Shown here piece after piece: positions 53,394 to 61,426 of a stretch of DNA of 64,000 nt. Position 1 is the first letter of the stretch. Each line of letters begins with the position of its first letter. Both the position numbers and the translations under genes were made by a program. The notes beneath the pieces are model-generated. The model saw only the letters and a program-made list of their open reading frames with translations, was not told the DNA's origin and did not search any database. Source of the DNA: Flagellimonas myxillae (GTDB taxonomy: Bacteria > Bacteroidota > Bacteroidia > Flavobacteriales > Flavobacteriaceae); the NCBI RefSeq assembly GCF_023502235.1, contig NZ_JAMFLY010000001.1, forward strand, positions 1,674,001 to 1,738,000, read 5' to 3'.

Positions 53394-56300
53394 TTGCTTA
53401 CCTTTTTAAGTTGAACTTCCTTCCGCCATCCAAATAGCACGGGGACGACAAAGAGCGTAATCAAGGCAATGAGCATTCCCCCAAACGATGGAATGGCCAT
53501 TGGTATCATAATATCACTTCCCCTCCCCGTGGTTGTTAGGATTGGTAACAAGGCCAGTATCGTGGTCGCCGTGGTCATCAAACAAGGCCGAATACGCTTT
53601 TCACCGGCCTCAACCACGGAATCATGGACCCCTTTTAAATCCATCGGTCTATTTCTATCGAAAGTCTGTGTCAGATAAGTAGCCATGACCACCCCGTCAT
53701 CAGTGGCTATGCCAAAGAGGGCGATAAAACCTACCCATACCGCCACGCTCAAATTGATGACATCCATCTGAAAAAGATCTCGCCAATTCTCACCAAACAG
53801 ATTGAAATTGAAGAACCAATCCTGTCCATATAGCCAAATCATAATAAATCCACCTGCAAAAGCAACGGCGATCCCGGTAAATACCATCAACGAAGTGGCC
53901 ACACTCCTAAACTGGAAATACAGAATCAGAAAGATGATGACCAGTGCCAAGGGCACCACGACACCCAGCGTCTTTTCAGCCCGTAGCTGATTTTCATAAG
54001 TACCTGTGAAAGCATAGTTTATCCCTTTAGGGACAAGGAGTTCGCCACTATCAATCTTCACCTGGATCGCGGCTTGTGCATTTTCAACCACATCTACTTC
54101 CGCGTAACCGTCCAGCTTATCGAACAACACATAGCCCACAAGAAATGTATCCTCACTTTTGATGACCTGTGGACCTTGCTCGTAACGTATGGTAACCAGT
54201 TCATCTAGCGGTACCGGACTCCCTTTGGAAACGGGCACATAGATATTTTTTAAATCATCTGGATTGGCACGTAAATCCCTTGGATAACGAACTCTGACCG
54301 CGTAACGTTCCCTACCCTCCACGGTTTGGGTCAAAGGCATTCCACCCACCGCAATCGACAATACGCTTTGCACGTCTTCAATGGTAATGCCGTAACGTGC
54401 CAATTGTTCCCTATCTATATCAATAAGCAGATATGGTTTTCCTACAATACGATCGGCAAAAACGGCCTGTTCCTTTACACCTTCAGCTGTTTTTAATATC
54501 CCTTCCAATTGTAGGCCAAAAGCCTCTATTTCACTTAAGTCCTGTCCCTTTACCTTGATGCCCATAGGTGCGCGCATTCCAGTCTGAAGCATGACAAGTC
54601 GGGTTTCTATCGGTTGCAGTTTAGGTGCGGAGGTAACCCCGGGCAACTTGGTCACCCTTACGATTTCATTCCAAATATCATCGGGTGATTCAATTTCAGG
54701 CCTCCAATTGCGAAAGTATTCCCCATCCTCATCTGCAATCAATTGACTTCGTTCAATCCGATAGGGATCCGTTACTTTGGTTTCGGAATAAGTAGCGTTC
54801 TCGGCAAACGCTAGGTTGGGATTGGCTGCCAACTTGCCGTTCTGCAGTTCAAACAGACCGTCTTTGTTTACCTTAAAGCGCTGTGGTTCGCCCTCCCCGT
54901 TTAATTCATATTCCGAACGATATTGGATAACATTCTCATACATGGATAGCGGCGCAGGGTCAAGGGCAGATTCGGTTCGTCCAGCCTTCCCCACCACAGT
55001 TTTGATTTCTGGGATACTGGCTACTGCCATATCGAGCTGCTGCAAGACCCTTTTGTTTTCAGCTACACCAGAATGCGGCAATGACGTGGGCATTAATAAA
55101 AAAGAGCCCTCATTGAGGGAAGGCATAAATTCCTTTCCCGTATTGTTCATAATGAGGACACCACAAACCACAATCACAGTAGGGATGGAAAGAAATAAAA
55201 GCTTGTTCCCCAATGCCCAACGGAGTATTCGGGTGTAATACATTCTAAATACCCAAAAAGTGCCCAAAAGAGTGAAACTAATTATTCCCACAAAAAGCAG
55301 GTTCATCGGCACACTTCTATCAAATCCCAAAGGTCGCCAGTAAGTGGCCAAAAGGAAGATGATAGCTGTTGCTGAAATAATAATGTTTAGACGTGTCGCC
55401 TGTTTTTCAGAAAGCGAAAATCCATTGAACAGACGAGAGGCCAGTTCTTTGTTCTTTAGGGATGTTATGGTTCCAAAGGCTATTAACACCAAGCCTAACC
55501 AATAACCATAGAAAACAGCCGCTACTCCTGTAATAATCAATACTGCACAAGAAACATACCCCACGATACTTTTGCTTCTTCTTTTTTTGAAGAAAATGGC
55601 GGCAAAAGGTGGTATCAAGAAAAGGGCAACGATTATGGATGCAGTCAACGCCATGGTCTTGGTAAATGCCAATGGGCGAAATAATTTCCCTTCAGCACCC
55701 ACCATCGTAAACACGGGGATAAAACTGATGATAGTGGTGAGTACGGCTGTCAGAATGGCTCCTGAAACTTCGGCAGTGGCATTGTAGACCACATCATTGG
55801 TGTGTAACCGTTCATTTTCTGGTTTAGTATCGTTCTCGTCCAGATGACGAATGATATTTTCTGAAAGTATGACCCCAACATCGACCATGGTACCTATGGC
55901 AATGGCAATACCTGAAAGGGCAACAATATTGGCATCGACCCCAAACAATTTCATGGAAATAAAAACCATTAGCACGGCAACGGGCAACAAACCTGAAATC
56001 AAAATGGAAGCCCGTAAATTGAATACCATGACAATGATGACCAATATGGTAATCAGAATTTCAAGGGTAAGTGCCTCATTGAGGGTTCCCAAGGTCTCTT
56101 GTATAAGTTCGGTTCGGTCGTAAAATGGAACAATAGTTACCTGAGAGGTTCGTCCATCTGACAACTGTTTTGAAGGGAGGCCCGAAGAAAGCTCCGCAAT
56201 CTGGTCTTTGACATTATTGATGACCTCCATGGGATTTGCACCGTATCGGGCTACCACCACACCACCGACCACTTCGGCACCTTCTTTGTCCAATAGGCCA

Positions 56301-57169
56301 CGACGGGTCGCTGGACCCAAACTCACTTTGGCAACGTCCTTTATACGGATGGAAGTATAGTTCTCCGCATCGACAACCGCATTCTCAATATCCCCAATCG
56401 ATTTTACATAGCCCAAGCCACGGACCAAATACTCCGCCTGGTTCATTTCCAGGGTTTGTGCCCCAATATCTTGGTTGGATTGCTTTACTGCTTTTACGAT
56501 ATGGTGAAGGCCAATATTATATTGGCGCATCAACTCAGGATTGACATCAATTTGGTATTCCTGAACATATCCACCGATAGAGGCCACCTCAGAGACCCCA
56601 CTTGCTGATGACAGCGCATACTTCACATAGTAGTCTTGAATGCTTCGCAGTTCGTGTAAGTCCCAACCTCCGGTGACGTTTCCGTCTTCATCGCGACCTT
56701 CAAGGGTATACCAAAATATTTGTCCAAGACCCGTGGCATCAGGACCCAATGAAGGATTCACCCCATTGGGCAACAGTCCAGCGGGAAGTGAATTCAGTTT
56801 TTCGAGAATCCTGCTTCGTGACCAGTAGAATTCCACATCTTCCTCAAAGATGATATAGATACTTGAAAAACCGAACATTGAGGAACTTCTAATGGTTTTT
56901 ACACCCGGTATTCCCAATAATGATGTGGTAAGCGGATAGGTAATCTGATCTTCAATATCCTGAGGGGAGCGGCCATCCCATTTGGTAAAGACGATTTGTT
57001 GATTCTCACCAATATCGGGTATGGCATCCACCGCAATTGGATTGCTCGGCAAAAAACCTGTGTCCCATTTAAAGGGGGCATGTACCATTCCCCAGCCCAC
57101 AAAAAGGACCAGTAGCAAGATGGCTACTAATTTGTTTTCGATTAAGAATTTGATCGCTTTGTTCAGCAT
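53390..57169 (-). CDS. cusA: CusA-type Cu/Ag RND efflux pump
   Basis: A 1259-residue RND transporter. The TM4 region GIAIAIGTMVDVGVILSEN matches the monovalent-metal (CusA) group, unlike the DFGIIVDGAV form of the CzcA protein encoded at 40259-44602. Two large periplasmic domains are present, with QDIEDQITYPLTTSLLGIPG and TRLVMLQTGMRAPMGIKVKG. An extra membrane region (about 535-640) is inserted between the usual RND helices, making the protein longer than the E. coli CusA (about 1047 residues). Its partners are the TolC (4-bp overlap) and CusB proteins. Confidence 0.95.
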   Translation of the reverse strand: MLNKAIKFLIENKLVAILLLVLFVGWGMVHAPFKWDTGFLPSNPIAVDAIPDIGENQQIVFTKWDGRSPQDIEDQITYPLTTSLLGIPGVKTIRSSSMFGFSSIYIIFEEDVEFYWSRSRILEKLNSLPAGLLPNGVNPSLGPDATGLGQIFWYTLEGRDEDGNVTGGWDLHELRSIQDYYVKYALSSASGVSEVASIGGYVQEYQIDVNPELMRQYNIGLHHIVKAVKQSNQDIGAQTLEMNQAEYLVRGLGYVKSIGDIENAVVDAENYTSIRIKDVAKVSLGPATRRGLLDKEGAEVVGGVVVARYGANPMEVINNVKDQIAELSSGLPSKQLSDGRTSQVTIVPFYDRTELIQETLGTLNEALTLEILITILVIIVMVFNLRASILISGLLPVAVLMVFISMKLFGVDANIVALSGIAIAIGTMVDVGVILSENIIRHLDENDTKPENERLHTNDVVYNATAEVSGAILTAVLTTIISFIPVFTMVGAEGKLFRPLAFTKTMALTASIIVALFLIPPFAAIFFKKRRSKSIVGYVSCAVLIITGVAAVFYGYWLGLVLIAFGTITSLKNKELASRLFNGFSLSEKQATRLNIIISATAIIFLLATYWRPLGFDRSVPMNLLFVGIISFTLLGTFWVFRMYYTRILRWALGNKLLFLSIPTVIVVCGVLIMNNTGKEFMPSLNEGSFLLMPTSLPHSGVAENKRVLQQLDMAVASIPEIKTVVGKAGRTESALDPAPLSMYENVIQYRSEYELNGEGEPQRFKVNKDGLFELQNGKLAANPNLAFAENATYSETKVTDPYRIERSQLIADEDGEYFRNWRPEIESPDDIWNEIVRVTKLPGVTSAPKLQPIETRLVMLQTGMRAPMGIKVKGQDLSEIEAFGLQLEGILKTAEGVKEQAVFADRIVGKPYLLIDIDREQLARYGITIEDVQSVLSIAVGGMPLTQTVEGRERYAVRVRYPRDLRANPDDLKNIYVPVSKGSPVPLDELVTIRYEQGPQVIKSEDTFLVGYVLFDKLDGYAEVDVVENAQAAIQVKIDSGELLVPKGINYAFTGTYENQLRAEKTLGVVVPLALVIIFLILYFQFRSVATSLMVFTGIAVAFAGGFIMIWLYGQDWFFNFNLFGENWRDLFQMDVINLSVAVWVGFIALFGIATDDGVVMATYLTQTFDRNRPMDLKGVHDSVVEAGEKRIRPCLMTTATTILALLPILTTTGRGSDIMIPMAIPSFGGMLIALITLFVVPVLFGWRKEVQLKKVSK

Positions 57170-57272
57170 ATAATTCGAGTATTAGATAATTACAAGTACT
57201 TCGCGGAAATAGTGCATAGCACGTTTGGCCCAATGCGGTAAATCGCCGGGCACATTTGTAGTTATCTAAAAA

Positions 57273-57695
57273 TCAAATTAAAAAGGTCTGGTGCAATAGC
57301 TGCACATCCCGTATCAGAGGGGGAGGGGAATACTCTTTAAAGGGGATTATTGTATCATCATATCCTTCAAAAAGGTTGATATAGGTGTAGATGAAAGAGG
57401 CAACGAAGAGTTGCTGGTCGAAGGTGAGTTGGTCAAAGGATACCTTTAAATCGTCCTGACCCTCCAAAACAATTTGAACATCGGTACAACAATCCATCTT
57501 CATCTCCATCACCGCACATTCTGTTGATGATTTGGACATCTCTGCCTTCATCATACAGCTAGCTGCACTATCGGAAAAACTGAAATCAACTAAGTGGTCA
57601 CCACAATAGTGCATATCCACTGTAAAAGACATCGTGGACAGCAACACAATTGCTGATAGTGCAAGGGCCGATATTTTATGAAACAAGTCCTTCAT
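57273..57695 (-). CDS. HYC_CC_PP-family exported protein
   Basis: A 140-residue protein with signal peptide about 1-25. It contains the family hallmarks MHYCGDH (about 28), MDCCTD (about 66) and PPPL near the C-terminus (about 127). The family is found beside copper-efflux genes in Bacteroidota and probably binds a soft metal. The ATG at 57695 is preferred to the upstream start because a TACTTTTG -7-like box (57705-57712) overlaps it. It is separated from cusA by 103 bp. Confidence 0.85.
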   Translation of the reverse strand: MKDLFHKISALALSAIVLLSTMSFTVDMHYCGDHLVDFSFSDSAASCMMKAEMSKSSTECAVMEMKMDCCTDVQIVLEGQDDLKVSFDQLTFDQQLFVASFIYTYINLFEGYDDTIIPFKEYSPPPLIRDVQLLHQTFLI

Positions 57696-57854
57696 TGAAC
57701 AACACAAAAGTATTCAATTTTAACATATAACGATAAACTATAACATTTATTTAATTGAGCCGTAACTGCTTCCATTGCAGGAGTACTCTTCTCCAATGCA
57801 TTTAAATCGACTTCCTTTTAACCGTCACCATTCCCTTTTTGGATAGGCAAAAAA

Positions 57855-57936
57855 ACAATAGCAAAACCTTGCATTGCGGCATAAAGCCGTTTCGTTTCCT
57901 TCACTTTTTATACGCCCTCCAAGGCCTTGCTATTGT
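57855..57936. repeat. Long inverted repeat with an internal hairpin upstream of ssb
   Basis: ACAATAGCAAAACCTT (57855-57870) pairs with AAGGCCTTGCTATTGT (57921-57936) over 14 of 16 positions. The 50-nt interval contains CGGC-ATAAA-GCCG. The large stem lies about 220 bp before ssb and near the mobilisation genes, so it may be an origin or single-strand element of the conjugative element. Confidence 0.55.
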
Positions 57937-58005
57937 ATCGAGAATAGCATCAAAAAAGGTAACAGCGACGGCACTATGGGAAGTAAATCATTTAAAATAA
58001 ATCCA

Positions 58006-58113
58006 ATGAAATCATACCAAAACAATAAAACGGAAGCGATACAGCAGTTAAAAAATCAAAAAAGGGAAAACGCTCTGGATATAATAAGTAAATCAGTTTT
58101 AAAGGCCTTATGA
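58006..58113 (+). CDS. Possible 35-residue basic peptide
   Basis: The frame MKSYQNNKTEAIQQLKNQKR... ends at 58113, 41 bp before ssb. It is short, strongly hydrophilic, and could be the leader gene of the ssb operon. Only its position and coding-like composition support it; it may equally be non-coding. An ATG at 57976 would extend it by 10 residues. Confidence 0.3.
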   Translation: MKSYQNNKTEAIQQLKNQKRENALDIISKSVLKAL

Positions 58114-58153
58114 AAAAGGCAAAATCAATAGTAACATTTTAAATTTTTAAGTT

Positions 58154-58657
58154 ATGAGTACATTAAGAAACAAAGTTCAGTTGATCGGAAACATTGGCAA
58201 TGAGCCAAAAATCACCAACCTTGAAAGCGGTAACAAAGTGGCCCGTTTTTCCATGGCAACCAATGAGTATTACCGAAATGCACAAGGGGAAAAAATACAA
58301 TCCACACAATGGCACTATGTAGTCGCCTGGGATAAAAAAGCGGACATCATAGAACAGTACACCCATAAAGGGAAAGAAGTGGCCATAGAGGGTAAATTAA
58401 TCTCCCGAAGCTATACCAATGAAATGGGCATTAAATGCTATGTGACCGAAATTGTGGCCACAGAAATCTTACTCTTGGGATCTAAAAATGAACCTACCCC
58501 TCTAAATGAAATGGAGGTTACCGCAGATGAAGTAAACGGAAAACCTTCTATGGATGATACTTCAGCCAATGGGAAAACTACAGAAGCCCAACAAGGAAAA
58601 AAACCACAGGGAAGCACAAGAAAAAGAACTCCAAAAAGTAACCAGAAAGTTGCCTAA
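58154..58657 (+). CDS. ssb: Single-stranded DNA-binding protein
   Basis: A 167-residue SSB. The OB fold covers about 1-110 (KVQLIGNIGNEPK, WHYVVAWDKKADIIEQY, KEVAIEGKLISRSY). The usual acidic C-terminal tip (DDIPF type) is absent: the tail ends in a basic stretch (RKRTPKSNQKVA). It is typical of SSBs encoded by conjugative elements to coat transferred ssDNA. A terminator follows 23 bp after its stop. Confidence 0.95.
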   Translation: MSTLRNKVQLIGNIGNEPKITNLESGNKVARFSMATNEYYRNAQGEKIQSTQWHYVVAWDKKADIIEQYTHKGKEVAIEGKLISRSYTNEMGIKCYVTEIVATEILLLGSKNEPTPLNEMEVTADEVNGKPSMDDTSANGKTTEAQQGKKPQGSTRKRTPKSNQKVA

Positions 58658-58679
58658 CGCTAGGTACTTCTTCAAAAGT

Positions 58680-58718
58680 AAAGAGGGCACACACTAACCA
58701 CAGGTTTGCCCTCTTTTT
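58680..58718 (+). terminator. Terminator after ssb
   Basis: AAAGAGGGC (58680-58688) and GCCCTCTTT (58708-58716) form a 9-bp stem with a 19-nt loop, and TTTTT runs through its 3' end. Confidence 0.75.
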
Positions 58719-58745
58719 CATTATAAATCCTATTAAGATAATACA

Positions 58746-59195
58746 ATGAGAACGCAAATTAATGAAATAAAAATAAGCTACAAAGACCGCATCTTATCCG
58801 ATAAATGGGTGAAGCTGAACAGCTCTCAAAGTGCAGCGGAATTCATATACAAACAATGGGACAAAAACACCATAGCCTTGCACGAAACTTTTAAGGTGGT
58901 GTTACTTAACAACGGCAACAAAGCCAAAGGAATATTTGAGGTATCCAAAGGCAGTATTACGGGTACATTGGTGGATATAAGGGTATTACTGGCCGTGGCC
59001 TTAAAAAGCCTTTCCGTGGGCATGATATTGACCCATAATCACCCAAGCGGAACGCTAATGCCAAGTGCATCCGATAAGCAAATCACTAAAAAGATAAAGG
59101 ATGCTGCAACCCTTTTGGACATCAAAGTATTGGATCATATCATCATTACCCCCAATGCCGACTATTTCAGTTTTGCCGATGAAGGCCTAATCTAA
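58746..59195 (+). CDS. RadC-like JAB/MPN-domain protein
   Basis: A 149-residue protein that is just the MPN+/JAMM domain of the RadC family: LTHNHPSG gives the zinc histidines, with the Asp in SASDKQIT and the glutamate nearer the N-terminus. The helix-hairpin-helix part of chromosomal RadC is missing. Such short RadC-like proteins are common on conjugative elements and phages; despite the name their role in repair is not established. It lies between ssb and a small gene of unknown function. Confidence 0.9.
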   Translation: MRTQINEIKISYKDRILSDKWVKLNSSQSAAEFIYKQWDKNTIALHETFKVVLLNNGNKAKGIFEVSKGSITGTLVDIRVLLAVALKSLSVGMILTHNHPSGTLMPSASDKQITKKIKDAATLLDIKVLDHIIITPNADYFSFADEGLI

Positions 59196-59205
59196 AATTT
59201 GAGTA

Positions 59206-59403
59206 ATGATCTATTTGAATTTTACAAATTTGGACGAAGAAACGCAGCAACAGCTAATGACGGTTTCTAAAAAAGATATCGAACGAAAATTTGGTCTAGA
59301 CTTAAAACGATACGCCAAAAGAAACAATGTTGATTACCAATCACTTTTGGAAACAGAGGCACAACGAAACCTATATACTTTCAAGTATGTATTTAAGATT
59401 TAA
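59206..59403 (+). CDS. Uncharacterised 65-residue protein
   Basis: I do not recognise this protein. It is 65 residues, without membrane segment or Cys cluster, and basic (KKDIERKFGLDLKRYAKR). It starts 10 bp after the RadC-like gene and ends 21 bp before a strong terminator, so it is probably the last gene of that operon. Confidence 0.6.
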   Translation: MIYLNFTNLDEETQQQLMTVSKKDIERKFGLDLKRYAKRNNVDYQSLLETEAQRNLYTFKYVFKI

Positions 59404-59424
59404 ATAGAATCGATATACTATTGG

Positions 59425-59455
59425 AAAGGGCAGTTTTTAAACTGTCCTTTTTCTT
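59425..59455 (+). terminator. Terminator after the ssb-radC-like gene group
   Basis: AAAGGGCAGTTT (59425-59436) and AAACTGTCCTTT (59439-59450) form a 12-bp stem with one G:T pair, followed by TTCTTTT. Confidence 0.85.
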
Positions 59456-59619
59456 TTGATGGATATACAGTGAAAAGAAATATCCGCTAACAATACCTTA
59501 AAAGTGCGTTTGCAACTTTCTTAAAATCTCCTGTTATACCTCAAAAACAAGCCCCTGCGAATACCTTGGTATTTGTATGGATTTTCGAACGCTTGCGGGC
59601 GAAAAGGAATAGCAAGAGG

Positions 59620-59642
59620 GTAGCGCGCCAAGGCGACGCTAC
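59620..59642. promoter_or_regulatory. GC-rich hairpin in the candidate oriT
   Basis: GTAGCG-CGCC-AA-GGCG-A-CGCTAC: the two 10-bp arms pair perfectly with a single bulged A (59636) and a 2-nt loop. It lies 129 bp before the BfmA-like start codon. It is the strongest candidate recognition hairpin for the relaxase. Confidence 0.45.
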
Positions 59643-59770
59643 GAATGTGATTTGCTTCGCAAAAGCCCATAAAAACTGGTGTTTCTAGAAGTTTACTGAA
59701 TAGCAGATGTATTGAAGGATTGTGACAAATCAAATTGGAAGCCCCATAAACAGGGAAAAATATTGTGACA

Positions 59771-60334
59771 ATGGATGGATTCAAATCGATACGCTTTAAG
59801 GAAAGCACTGTGAAAAGGTTTAGGGCATTCTCCAAGAAAATGGCGAAGTCCTATTCTGAATGTCTGGAATCCATCATGGACTTTTTTGAGTGGCACGGGT
59901 TGGACCCCAATAATAAATTCGGCAAGAGTATCATTCAGGAAATTTTAAAGAACAGGCAACGCACAGAGACCTCCATCAAACGGAACGAGGCCACCATCGC
60001 CATCATTCGAGACATCGAAATCAATCAGACCAAGCCCAACAATGCGATGCTCTTGGCCCTCTTTGGGGAGGATGCCAAGACCAAAAAGCCCATCCGAAAA
60101 GAACGAAAACAACTTGAAAAGAAACCGAAACCCGATACAGAAATCGAAGTGACAGTTCCCAAGATTCGCTATGAACGCCTCGTTGAAAAATTGGAAAAAA
60201 TCAGACAGGATTATAGTAACGTACTGAATCGTGTAGAACTGGTCAAAGGAAGTTTTGGTAAGCCCTTTTTTAAACTGGAACTAACCCCAGCGGAGTTGGA
60301 AAGATTCAAGAGAACCCTCAAAAACAATTCGTAA
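59771..60334 (+). CDS. BfmA/BtgA-family mobilisation accessory protein
   Basis: A 187-residue basic protein (FKSIRFKESTVKRFRAFSKK; KPIRKERKQLEKKPKP) with an N-terminal DNA-binding helix region and a C-terminal coiled coil (VEKLEKIRQDYSNVLNRVEL). It matches the BfmA/BtgA family, the accessory protein of Bacteroides mobilisable elements that helps the relaxase bind oriT. The ATG at 59771 is taken rather than the GTG at 59765. Its stop overlaps the start of the next gene by 1 bp. Confidence 0.82.
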   Translation: MDGFKSIRFKESTVKRFRAFSKKMAKSYSECLESIMDFFEWHGLDPNNKFGKSIIQEILKNRQRTETSIKRNEATIAIIRDIEINQTKPNNAMLLALFGEDAKTKKPIRKERKQLEKKPKPDTEIEVTVPKIRYERLVEKLEKIRQDYSNVLNRVELVKGSFGKPFFKLELTPAELERFKRTLKNNS

Positions 60335-61413
60335 TGCACATCAATATCACGCCACAAAAAATCGGTCCGCAACATGAAACCTACAACAGTAGCGTGACGG
60401 ATTATGTCAACTATCTGGAGAAGGAAAACGAAGGCAAACACCCGGAGCTACAAGAGCATTTCTTTGACCAGAACAATGACCAAGTCAGCCCCGAGACCGT
60501 CATTTCTGAAATCGATGGAAACACCAAAAAACTGAAGAAACGTGATCCGAAATTCTATTCCATCGTGGTCAGTCCCAGTGCCAAGGAACTCAAGCACATC
60601 AACAATGATCCTGCCCTACTCCGTGCCTATACCCGTGAACTGATGAAGGACTATGCGGCTTCCTTTTATCGTGATAGAACCGTCACCGTTGATGATATCA
60701 AATACTACGCAAAGATTGAACATGAACGCTCCTTTCGGGGTTTTGAAAATAGGGTTCAAGAGAATGCGCCCTACCGCAAACAGATTGCCAAACTACAAAA
60801 CGATATGGCCAAGGTTCGGCGTGGAGAACTGGAGGGCGACCTCAAAAAAATCCAACAGAAAATTGACCGATTGGTAGCCGAAGCACCCCATAAGATCAAT
60901 GGAAAGTTGGTGACCGAGGGCACAAAAAAGGAAGGGTTTCAGACGCATGTGCACATCATTGTAAGCCGTAAGGATGTCACCAATACCTATAGTCTCTCCC
61001 CCAATGCCCAGCACAAAAAGAACGTGACCATCCTTAATGGGAAAGAGCAGAAACAAGGCTTTGACCGAAACCAATTCTTTGACGCGGCGGAGCAACGCTT
61101 TGATAAACTCTTTGGGTATCAGCGGAATTTTATTGACCGATACAACAATAAAAATCTTTACCAAAAAGACCCAATAAAGTTCTTTGCCTTGGTCGCAGGG
61201 CTGCCCACCAACCAACGGGGGCTGGCTTTAAAATCCCTGTACAAAATGGGCATTCCCACCAATCAAAAGGGCGTCGCCTTGAAACTGTTCCATAAGTCAG
61301 GGCTCAATGTTCCCAACATCCCCACCAATAAGGTACAACTGGCCATGAAAGCCTTTAACCAACTCAAAAAAGGAATGAAACGTGCCGTGGAAGCAAGCTC
61401 CATTGGCGTTTAA
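60334..61413 (+). CDS. BfmB/BtgB-type relaxase (DUF5712)
   Basis: A 359-residue protein. The relaxase metal motif is in FQTHVHIIVSRKD (H at about 205-209), preceded by a catalytic-tyrosine region DDIKYYAKIEHERSF. It matches BfmB/BtgB proteins (annotated as DUF5712 or mobilisation protein), which nick oriT and lead the transferred strand. The C-terminus carries three imperfect PTNxxxxALK repeats (about 290-345). It follows bfmA directly, and the coupling-protein gene starts 13 bp later. Confidence 0.83.
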   Translation: MHINITPQKIGPQHETYNSSVTDYVNYLEKENEGKHPELQEHFFDQNNDQVSPETVISEIDGNTKKLKKRDPKFYSIVVSPSAKELKHINNDPALLRAYTRELMKDYAASFYRDRTVTVDDIKYYAKIEHERSFRGFENRVQENAPYRKQIAKLQNDMAKVRRGELEGDLKKIQQKIDRLVAEAPHKINGKLVTEGTKKEGFQTHVHIIVSRKDVTNTYSLSPNAQHKKNVTILNGKEQKQGFDRNQFFDAAEQRFDKLFGYQRNFIDRYNNKNLYQKDPIKFFALVAGLPTNQRGLALKSLYKMGIPTNQKGVALKLFHKSGLNVPNIPTNKVQLAMKAFNQLKKGMKRAVEASSIGV

Positions 61414-61426
61414 AAACTATGGTAAT

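Larger units (their letters stand above)
57708..58153. other. 446-bp intergenic region between the metal island and ssb
   Basis: It holds a TACTTTTG box for the leftward HYC_CC_PP gene (57705-57712), a 16-bp imperfect inverted repeat (57855-57870 and 57921-57936), a short hairpin CGGC-ATAAA-GCCG (57877-57889) between the arms, and a possible small ORF (58006-58113). Nothing else is evident. Confidence 0.6.
59404..59770. other. 367-bp IR-rich region before the mobilisation genes: candidate oriT
   Basis: It contains the terminator (59425-59455), the palindrome AATACC-TT-GGTATT (59560-59573), the CTTGC...GCAAG repeat (59592-59616) and a 10-bp GC-rich hairpin with one bulged A (59620-59642). The position directly upstream of the relaxase operon and the density of inverted repeats are what is expected of an origin of transfer. 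Confidence 0.5.
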
